Part shown: piece after piece, positions 24,412 to 32,300 of the stretch | Numbering within the stretch: position 1 is the stretch's first letter | Layout: every line of letters starts with the position of its first letter | NCBI RefSeq assembly: GCF_030812315.1 | Contig: NZ_JAUSSM010000005.1 | Coordinates: forward strand, 62,001 to 126,000 | Direction: 5' to 3' | DNA length: 64,000 bases | Origin: Arthrobacter oryzae | GTDB taxonomy: Bacteria > Actinomycetota > Actinomycetes > Actinomycetales > Micrococcaceae | Made by a program: the position numbers and the translations under genes | Notes under the pieces: generated by a model | The model's input: only the letters and a program-made list of their open reading frames with translations | The model's database searches: none | Told to the model about the DNA's origin: nothing

Positions 24412-25917
24412 GTGAAGTTCGTGGTGCAGGGTGATCTGGGCCAGGGGGCTTATCACGTCGGCGATGAGGCAATGACGGTTGCCGCGGTGGATGAGCTTTC
24501 CAAGCGGACCGATGCGTCCTTTGTGCTGCTATCCCGCGACCCGCAACAGACGGCTGAACTTTACGGCACCGGTTCTGTGCCAACCATTGAATTCCCATGG
24601 CCGCCGGCCGAACGGAGCGCGCATTTGGAGCGGGTACGCCGTGCCGCCCGGGGCGACCGTGCCGCCCTCCCGCCAGCCGATCACGTTTGGGGCGTTATCG
24701 AGGAAGTGGCGACCTCTGACGGCGTACTAATTGCCGGCGGCGGCAACATGAACTCCCTTTACGGCTGGCTGCTGTACGAGCGCGCCGCGGTCGGCATCAT
24801 TGCCAGGGAATTGGGCAAGCCGCTGGTGGTCAGCGGCCAGACCTTCGGCCCCACCCTGCTGCCGCAGGACCGGAAGGTGCTCCATGAACTCCTTGATTGC
24901 GCCGCGTTGGTCGGCGCCCGCGAACCTGTTTCGTATGCCTTGGGGTTTGAGTTCGGCCTCGGATCGGAAAAGCTTGTCCGCGTGCTCGATGACGGTAGCT
25001 TCCTGCCGTCGCAGGTGGACCCCGTGCCGGCGGCCGTGGCTGCCGGCCTGCCGGAGGACGGTTACATCGCAGCAACGGTCGGCCCTGATGCCTGGCGGGA
25101 GGGAACACGCACCCTGGACGGGATCGCAGCGGTGTTGGACCGGGCCGCACAGCTGACACGCCTGCCGGTTTACCTGCTGCCGCACATGGGAGCCCTCGGA
25201 TCTGCAGGCAACGGCCCGGACCACGATTCCCACCGCACCGTAATGGCGCACTCCCGCTCTGGACAACTGAAAATGCTGCCGGTCCTGCCTGTCCGCACGG
25301 CCGCTGCCGTGACCGCAGCCGCCGGTCTGGTGATTACCAACCGCTACCACCCCGCTGTATTCGGCTTGGCCGCCGGCGTGCCGGTAGTCTCCCTGGCGAA
25401 CGACGCCTACTCGGACATCAGGCTCTCGGGCGCCCACGGAAACTGGGGACTCGGCGATTGGGCGCTGCCGCAGCCCAGTCTTTCCCCGGGCGGAGTGGAC
25501 GAAGCCGTGGCGGAGGCCTGGAACCGGCGTGACGAGATCCGGCGTCATCTGGACGCGCTACGGCCCGGATTCGAGCGTTCGCAGGCGGACTGGTGGGATG
25601 CCGTGGCTGCGGTCCTGGCGGGCGGGGGCAAGGGCGGCTATATGGGGCTGGAGGAAGCACGGCCCCTTCGTTCGCGGCAACCCTGGTCCGGCCAGGCCTC
25701 TGCCCAGAGGACGCTGTTCCGCACCTTGAGCCTGGAAATCGGCCGACTGTGGACTGACTGGGACGACGTACGGTCCCAGCGCGATGTACTCAACCATGAA
25801 CGCGATGAAGCAATACGGGAAAAGGACAGAATCCTGGAATCACGAACATTCAAGGCAGCGGCGCTGCTGGGCCGCGGCGTGAGCTTTGCACGCCGACTGA
25901 CCGGAAGGAAGCAGTGA
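24412..25917 (+). CDS. Polysaccharide pyruvyl transferase family protein
   Basis: GTG 24412 (VKFVVQGDLGQGAYHVGDEAM) follows AGAGGA by 8 nt. The frame is open to 24196, but the added residues look non-coding. The N-terminal G-rich motif, the glycine-rich IAGGGNMNSLYGW and the late TNRYHPAVFGLAAGVPVV are typical of the PS_pyruv_trans family (CsaB/WcaK-like). That family adds ketal pyruvate from PEP to sugars of surface polymers; pyruvylated glycans are common ligands of SLH domains. The last ~60 residues are a charged coiled-coil-like segment (RSQRDVLNHERDEAIREKDR) resembling the tail of the next gene's product. The 501-residue protein is coupled to that gene (TGATG). The stretch 24159-24411 shows no other feature. 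Confidence 0.8.
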   Translation: MKFVVQGDLGQGAYHVGDEAMTVAAVDELSKRTDASFVLLSRDPQQTAELYGTGSVPTIEFPWPPAERSAHLERVRRAARGDRAALPPADHVWGVIEEVATSDGVLIAGGGNMNSLYGWLLYERAAVGIIARELGKPLVVSGQTFGPTLLPQDRKVLHELLDCAALVGAREPVSYALGFEFGLGSEKLVRVLDDGSFLPSQVDPVPAAVAAGLPEDGYIAATVGPDAWREGTRTLDGIAAVLDRAAQLTRLPVYLLPHMGALGSAGNGPDHDSHRTVMAHSRSGQLKMLPVLPVRTAAAVTAAAGLVITNRYHPAVFGLAAGVPVVSLANDAYSDIRLSGAHGNWGLGDWALPQPSLSPGGVDEAVAEAWNRRDEIRRHLDALRPGFERSQADWWDAVAAVLAGGGKGGYMGLEEARPLRSRQPWSGQASAQRTLFRTLSLEIGRLWTDWDDVRSQRDVLNHERDEAIREKDRILESRTFKAAALLGRGVSFARRLTGRKQ

Positions 25918-26900
25918 TGGCTGACGGCCGCGTTACGGTGGTGGTGCGGACAAAGAACCGACCGGTCCTGTTGCACCGCGCCCTGGAGAATATTGTGGGC
26001 CAGTCCTATCAGGATTTTTCCATAGTCGTCGTCAATGACGGCGGGGATCCGGCTCCGGTTGATGCTTTGGCTGAGGGTTATGGCCACCTTCCTGCCGGGA
26101 AACTGACCGTGATCCACCACCCGGCGAGCAAGGGTATGGAAGCGGCCACCAACGCAGGCATCGCGGCGGCGACGTCCGAGTATGTTGCCGTGCATGATGA
26201 CGACGACCGGTGGCACCCGGACTTCCTGCTGAAGACTGTTGGCCTGTTGGACGGGAAGGCCAATGCCCAGGGCGTCGCGGTCAGGACGAACGTGGTCTAC
26301 GAGGAAGTCCGTGACGGCATAATCGTGGAGACAGGCTCCTTCCCGTACTGGCCCGAACTGCAAGCCATCACGCTGACGGACATGCTGCGCATCAACAGAA
26401 TCGTGCCCATTTCATTCCTGTATCGCCGGTCCGTCCATGACGAGGTCGGCTTCTACAACGAGGAACTTGACGTTGTGGGGGACTGGGAGTTCTACCTGCG
26501 GTTCCTGCAGGCCCATCCGATGGAACTGCTCGACGACGAGCCGCTGGCGTTTTGGTGCCAGCGTCCTGCGGCCAGCGGCGACATGGGCAACAGCGTCATT
26601 GCCGCCGCCGCAGAGCATGCCAAGTTCGACAGCCTCGTGCGGGATGCCTTCCTGCGGCGCGAGGCCGGAAAAACCGGAGTGGGCTACCTGTTGTACTTGG
26701 CTCAGTTGAGCGGGCAGCAGGAGGAGGCCGCGGCGGAAGCGCGGCTCCTGGCTGACAGGGTTGTGTCCACACTGGAGGACCTCAACCGGAGGATTTCGGT
26801 GCTGGAGGAGACAGTGGTCCGGCGGACCAGTGTTTTCGAGTTCGTGGGCAGGCCGGTCCGGGTGGCAGCCCGGTTGTGGAAGTCCCGCCAAAAGAACTAG
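25917..26900 (+). CDS. Glycosyltransferase family 2
   Basis: The ATG overlaps the preceding stop (TGATG) and lies about 8 nt from AAGGAA. A GT-A domain starts at once: VVVRTKNRPVLLHRALENI, VVNDGG and the metal-binding HDDDDRWHPDF. A later GDWEFYLRFL is the usual acceptor-site Asp region. There are no membrane helices, so it should transfer single sugars in the cytoplasm. The C-terminal ~60 residues form a short coiled coil (STLEDLNRRISVLEETVV) and a basic tail. Paired with the pyruvyltransferase-like gene, it probably builds or decorates a cell-wall or surface glycan. Donor and acceptor unknown. Confidence 0.87.
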   Translation: MADGRVTVVVRTKNRPVLLHRALENIVGQSYQDFSIVVVNDGGDPAPVDALAEGYGHLPAGKLTVIHHPASKGMEAATNAGIAAATSEYVAVHDDDDRWHPDFLLKTVGLLDGKANAQGVAVRTNVVYEEVRDGIIVETGSFPYWPELQAITLTDMLRINRIVPISFLYRRSVHDEVGFYNEELDVVGDWEFYLRFLQAHPMELLDDEPLAFWCQRPAASGDMGNSVIAAAAEHAKFDSLVRDAFLRREAGKTGVGYLLYLAQLSGQQEEAAAEARLLADRVVSTLEDLNRRISVLEETVVRRTSVFEFVGRPVRVAARLWKSRQKN

Positions 26901-26904
26901 GACG

Positions 26905-26940
26905 GTTCCTTCCGGCCGGAGCGTGCCGGCCGGAAGGAAC
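26905..26940. terminator. Bidirectional terminator between convergent genes
   Basis: A perfect 15-bp stem (26905-26919 with 26926-26940) with a 6-nt loop lies just after the glycosyltransferase stop and before the end of the minus-strand gene at 26955. Confidence 0.8.
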
Positions 26941-26954
26941 AGCCGCCCTGGCGG

Positions 26955-27176
26955 CTAGGCGGCCAGGCCGGCGATGCCGATCGCCGCCGTGGCGGCACCG
27001 AGCACCATGGAGACGGACACCAGGACCACGTGCACCGTCAGGAACTTGGTGGCCTTACCTGCTGCGTCCCGGGCCCGCGGGTCCTTCATCACGCGCCGCA
27101 GGAACTGGGGCCAGACCACCAGGGACCAGACGCCGGCAATGATCAGGATCCAGGCAAGTGCTACGGGGAGCTGCAC
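26955..27176 (-). CDS. Small two-helix membrane protein (SCO4848-like family)
   Basis: This 73-residue protein from GTG 27176 has two hydrophobic helices (LPVALAWILIIAGVWSLVVW and LTVHVVLVSVSMVLGAATAAI) around a conserved-looking loop (PQFLRRVMKDPRARD). The pattern WSLVVWPQFLR...DPRA...HVVL matches the SCO4848 family of actinobacterial membrane proteins as I remember it. No function is established. It begins 5 nt after the stop of the DUF2505 gene and is probably co-transcribed with it. Confidence 0.8.
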   Translation of the reverse strand: MQLPVALAWILIIAGVWSLVVWPQFLRRVMKDPRARDAAGKATKFLTVHVVLVSVSMVLGAATAAIGIAGLAA

Positions 27177-27181
27177 GGGGG

Positions 27182-27679
27182 TTAGTGGCTTTCCAGCCAG
27201 GCCTGCGCCTGCTGCGACTGGATGTTCAGTGCCTTGCCCACCATGGGCTCGGCCGCATCGGCGATCTTGCCGCCGAGGAACGGGACCGAGGAAGTCACGC
27301 TGCCTTCAAGCTCAACGCGGGTGCTGCCGCCGTCGGCGATGAGCCGCTGCACAGCGCTCACGTCGAGCGGTGCACCGGCAATCTTCAGGCTGATATTGCT
27401 CTGCCGCGAGCCGTCCGCAGCGGGCGCTTCCCAGGTCTCAAGCTGGGTTACGGTGAGGCTTTCGCCCACGAACTTGCGGGCAATCTCCGGCAGCCGGGTG
27501 GTGGGCAGGGTGCGCACCGAAGTGGTGCTGAAAGCGCCGGCAACATCGCCGTCGACCTTGAATGATTCAAGGGTTCCGCCAACCAGTTCACTGGTGTGGC
27601 GTTGGAAATCTTCATTGGCGAACACCGCCGCTACGCGATCGACGCTGTGCGGCAGGGTGGTGGAAGCACTCAGTGCCAT
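27182..27679 (-). CDS. DUF2505 (SRPBCC-like) domain protein
   Basis: The ATG is preceded by GGAGGAAC with a 6-nt gap. The 165-residue protein (MALSASTTLPHSVDRVAAVFANEDF...) has the DUF2505 plan: a START-like fold with the N-terminal phrase about a variable being perturbed at F/Y-x-x-H, and a C-terminal helix ending in a lipid-pocket cap (NIQSQQAQAWLESH). These proteins probably bind a hydrophobic ligand, but none is known. It forms a two-gene unit with the small membrane protein that follows and lies 69 nt beyond the end of the SDR gene. Confidence 0.82.
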   Translation of the reverse strand: MALSASTTLPHSVDRVAAVFANEDFQRHTSELVGGTLESFKVDGDVAGAFSTTSVRTLPTTRLPEIARKFVGESLTVTQLETWEAPAADGSRQSNISLKIAGAPLDVSAVQRLIADGGSTRVELEGSVTSSVPFLGGKIADAAEPMVGKALNIQSQQAQAWLESH

Positions 27680-27747
27680 TGTTCCTCCATTGGTTGGGGG
27701 TATGGGCCATGGTTTTTGCCTCACACATCCTACGTTGCGTGCCCCGC

Positions 27748-29226
27748 CTACTCCGATTCGGCCGCCTCCAGCTTCTGCGCTGCGGCCGTGATGTTGTGCG
27801 ACATCGCGGGAAAGATGACGCTGTGGAACGGGAGCACGGCGAGCCAGTACAGCCGGCCGCTGAGGCCCTTCGGGAAAAAGATGGCGCGCTGCCTGTACCG
27901 GCTGCCGGTGCCGTCAGGTTCCACTGACAGCTCCAGCCAGGCACGGCCCGGGGCGCGCATTTCGGCCCGCAGCCTCAGCAGCCGGCCGCGGTCGATCCGC
28001 TCGGCACGCCACCAGTCCACCACCTCTCCCTCGGCAAGCAGGTGCGGGTGCCGCCGGCCGCGCAGCAGTCCGGCCCCTCCGGTCAGCTTGTCCAGCCACC
28101 CGCGGACCCGCCACGCCAGCGGCAGCGAGTACCAGCCGTTGCGGCCGCCGATGCCCTCGATGATGGTCCACACATACTTGGGGTCCACCGGGCTGGAATA
28201 GCTCCGCTCGTCGACGTACACCCGGTGCCCGGACCAGTCGGGGTCGCTCGGCAGCGGATCGGCATCCGCGCCCGCGCTGGCCCAGGTCGTTTCCACCTGG
28301 GCGTCGCGCTCCTTGCCCAGGGCGAGGGCTACGGCGCGCCGGTACGGGGTCAGGCCGGCCTCAGGCACCGGGATGTACGTGTCGATGTCATGCTCCCTGG
28401 ACACGGCGTCGTGTTGCAGCGACTGGACCAGGGGCAGGGCCATGGACAGCGGGATCGGCGTGGTCAGGGCAACCCACATACCGGCGAGTTTTGGCGCGGG
28501 AATGGGCAGCGCCAGCACCACGCGGTGCGGCAGTCCCGCCTCGGCAGCGTACTCCTGCATCATTCCCGCATAGGACAGTACCTGCCGGCAGCCGATGTCG
28601 AAGGTGCGGTTGATGGGCCCTTCCAGGGATGCGGCGGCGACGAGGTAATGCAGAACGTCCCGTATCGCGATGGCCTCAATCCTGTTCCGCACCCAGCTCG
28701 GCGCCGGCATAAGGGGGAGGGTTTCTGAGAGGTGCCGGATCATCTCGAAAGACGCCGACCCGGATCCGATAACGACTCCGGCCTGGAACACGACAGCGTC
28801 CACCGGACCCGTGAGGAAGACCTTGCCCACGGCTTCGCGGGACCGCATGTGTGTTGAGAGTTCGGCGCCTTCCGGATGCAGCCCGCCGAGGTAGACGATT
28901 CTCGCCACACCGGCGTCGGCTGCGGCCTTTGCGGCGGTTTCCGCCATGGCCTTCTCCTTGGCCTCGAAGCCGGCGCCCGCGGCCATCGAGTGGACCAGGT
29001 AGTAGAGCACGTCGACGCCGTCCAGCGCTGCGCGGAGCACGTCGCCGTCGTCGAGGCTGCCGGGGATGACGTCTACCTGCTCCAGCCACGGCACGCCGGC
29101 GATCTTGGCCGGGGTCCGGACGACGACTTTTACCGTGTGCCCGGCCTCGAGGAGCCGGGGGACCAGCCGACCGCCGACATAGCCGGTGGCACCGGTGACA
29201 AGCACGGTCTTGGGGGTGCCGTTCAT
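27748..29226 (-). CDS. SDR/NmrA-like NAD(P)-binding protein with C-terminal DUF2867
   Basis: ATG 29226 follows GAGGAG by 5 nt. The N-terminal ~210 residues are a Rossmann domain (VLVTGATGYVGGRLVPRLL) of the atypical SDR/NmrA type, with YYLVHSM and IVYLGGL. The C-terminal ~150 residues (VYVDERSYSSPVDPKYVWTI..., ending FHSVIFPAMSHNITAAAQ) match DUF2867, a START-like fold. The two-domain fusion of 492 residues is common in actinobacteria; its substrate is not established. It is transcribed away from the peroxidase gene, from a 155-nt divergent region without recognised sites. Confidence 0.87.
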   Translation of the reverse strand: MNGTPKTVLVTGATGYVGGRLVPRLLEAGHTVKVVVRTPAKIAGVPWLEQVDVIPGSLDDGDVLRAALDGVDVLYYLVHSMAAGAGFEAKEKAMAETAAKAAADAGVARIVYLGGLHPEGAELSTHMRSREAVGKVFLTGPVDAVVFQAGVVIGSGSASFEMIRHLSETLPLMPAPSWVRNRIEAIAIRDVLHYLVAAASLEGPINRTFDIGCRQVLSYAGMMQEYAAEAGLPHRVVLALPIPAPKLAGMWVALTTPIPLSMALPLVQSLQHDAVSREHDIDTYIPVPEAGLTPYRRAVALALGKERDAQVETTWASAGADADPLPSDPDWSGHRVYVDERSYSSPVDPKYVWTIIEGIGGRNGWYSLPLAWRVRGWLDKLTGGAGLLRGRRHPHLLAEGEVVDWWRAERIDRGRLLRLRAEMRAPGRAWLELSVEPDGTGSRYRQRAIFFPKGLSGRLYWLAVLPFHSVIFPAMSHNITAAAQKLEAAESE

Positions 29227-29381
29227 TGGATCTCCTCGGAACGTTGCTGGAAGGCGTCGATGCAAAGCCAGCTTAGCAATCCAAGTTTTTCCAAAGGCTG
29301 CTGATCAATGCTGGGCCCATCCAGTGAACCGAGCAACCACGTTGAGGGGGGAGCCGGTATGAAGTCGATGGAGGAAAGGTC

Positions 29382-32300
29382 ATGGCTAAACATCGCAAGT
29401 CCCGAAAGGGGGACGGCATGCCGCATACACAGGGCTCAGCGGCCGGAGTGACCCGCAAAGTCACAGCCGGTGCGCTGGCCCTGTTGATTGGGGCCGGGGT
29501 TGTCCCGTCCGTGCTGGCGCCAGCGGTTTCCGCGGCTCCGACGGGCCAGGGTTTCACGCTCAATGCCGGTGATATGCGGTTCATTCTCAAGCAGATCAAG
29601 ATCGCCGAAAACCACGCAACCAAGGAGGACGCGCAGGGGAACGATGTTGCCGGCCAGCCGCTGCTGGGCAACGGGCCTAACCAGATCGCCAGCCCCCTGC
29701 TGCCGTATGGGCTGCGGACCGTGGACGGTACGGACAACAACCTTGTTGCCGGCCAGGAGCACTATGGCTCAGCCAGCCGGGAATTTCCCCGTCTGTCGGA
29801 CCCGGAATGGCGCACTTCGTCAGGCGGACAGAACTACGAGTCCGTCAACACCAATGTCACCGACAGCGGGCCGCGGTTCGTCAGCAACGTGATTGTTGAC
29901 CAGACCGTCACGAATCCCGCCGCCGTGGCCGCCGCCGGCAAGGCCCACCGCACGGTCAATGACAGTCCCACCGCCGTTCCCTGTGTCAGCGAGGGTGTCC
30001 CGGAGAACTGCGTGCCGGCGGGTGAAACCCTCGACATCCCCAACGTCACTACCGACTTTGGCCTGTCCCCGCCGTACAACGGCATGTTTGCGCTCTTTGG
30101 CCAGTTCTTCGACCACGGCATCGACTTCACCAAGAAGACCAAGAACTACGTCATGATGCCGCTGTCGCCCGATGATCCCCTGTATGTCCCGGGTGGCCGC
30201 ACCAACTTCATGCTGCTCAACCGGGCCGAGAACCAGCCCGGTCCCGACGGCGTCCTGGGCACTGCCGACGACGTGCAGAACGGCACCAACACGGACTCGC
30301 CGTGGGTGGACCAGAGCCAGACCTACTCCTCGCACTCGTCGCACCAGGTCTTCCTGCGCCACTACACGCTGAACGAGAACGGCGACCCCGTGTCCACGGG
30401 CGAGCTGATCGAGGGTGCACCCGGCGGCATGGCCACCTGGGCTGACATCAAGGACCAGGCACGGACGATGCTCGGCCTCGAGCTGTCCGACGTCGACGTG
30501 GCGGACATCCCCAAGCTGGCGACAGACCAGTACGGACGGTTCCTGCGGGGGCCGAACGGACTCCCGCAGTACGAGACCGCTACCGGTCGCGTGGAGGGCA
30601 ACCTCGCCGCCCCCGTGGCGCCGCCCGCCAACGTGGAGCGCATCGGTATCGCGTTCCTGGATGACATCGCCCACACCGCGGCGCCCTTCAACTCCCAGAC
30701 CGGCGCACCGCTGCAGCCGGACGGCGACGGCGACGTCAACGACGTCAATGTACCGCGGCCGGCCGGCGAGTACGACGACGAAATGCTGGACAAGCACTTC
30801 ATCGCAGGCGACGGCCGCGTCAACGAGAACATCGGCCTGACGGCCATCCACCAGGTGTTCCATTCCGAGCACAACCGGCTCGTCGGCTACATGGAGGAGC
30901 TCGTCACGTCGCTCAACCTCGACGTGAATGAATGGAAGCTCCCCAACGGCGAATGGAACGGTGAACGCCTGTTCCAGGCTGCCCGGTATGTAACGGAGAT
31001 GGAATACCAGCACATCGTGTTCGAGGACTTCGCCCGCAAGATCCAGCCCGGTATTAACCCGTTCAACGTCTTTACCCAGTCGGACACCGGCATAGATCCC
31101 GCCATTCACGCCGAGTTCGCCCACGCCACCTACCGGTTCGGGCACTCCATGCTGACGGAGACCGTGGACCGGAAGACCAACGACGGCACCGACATCGGAA
31201 TGCCCCTCCTCGATGCCTTCCTGAACCCGCCGGCCTACTACTCCAGCCCCAACGGCACACTGACGCCGGAGCAGGCGGCAGGCGCGATCGCGATGGGCAT
31301 GACGGACCAGGTGGGCGCCGAACTGGACGAATTCGTCACCGATACCCTGCGCAACAACGTCCTGGGCCTGCCCCTGGACCTCGCGTCGCTTAACATTGCC
31401 CGCGGCAGGGAAACAGGGGTCCCGTCACTGAACAAGTTCCGCTCCCAGCTGTACGCCCAAACCGGTGAGTCCTCGCTGAAGCCCTACACCAGCTGGGTGG
31501 ACTTCGGCCAGAACCTGAAGCACCCGGACTCCGTGGTGAACTTCATGGCCGCCTACGGCACCCACGGCACCATTACGGCGGCCACCAGCATCACGGACAA
31601 GCGCATTGCGGCCCAGCGGCTGTTCGACATGGACACCGCCGATCCTGCCACGCCCGCGGACGCCTACGACTTCGTCAACAGCGCCGGCGCCTGGGCAGCA
31701 CAGCCTTCCGGGCTGGACAGTGTAGACCTCTGGGTAGGCGGCCTGGCCGAGTACCAGAACCTGTTCGGCGGCCTGCTGGGATCGACGTTCAACTACATCT
31801 TCGAACGCCAGATGACGGACCTGCAGGACGGCGACCGGATGTACTATCTGTCCCGCACCTCGGGCCTGAACCTGCGGACCCAGCTGGAAGGCAACTCGCT
31901 GGCCGAGCTGATCATGCGCAACACCGACGCCTCTGCCCTCAAGGCTGATGTGTTCGGGGTGGCGGACTGTGAATTCGAGATCGGCCGCATCTCCGCCGGC
32001 ACCGGCAACTCCGTTGCCGACGACCTGGCATCCGCCTGCGACGAATCCGCGCTCCTCATGAGGATGTCCGACGGCACCATCCGGTACCGCGTCAGCAACA
32101 CCGTGGACCGTCCGGGACTCAACGCCCAGTCCACGTTCAACGGAACCTCGCTGGGGGACAGGATCTGGGGCGGCATCGACAACGATACGTTCTGGGGCAA
32201 CGACGGCAACGACATCATCGAAGGCAACGACGGCGCCGACACTGTTCTCGGCGGCGACGGCAACGACCGGATCACCGACTCGCACGGCGACGACGTCCTC

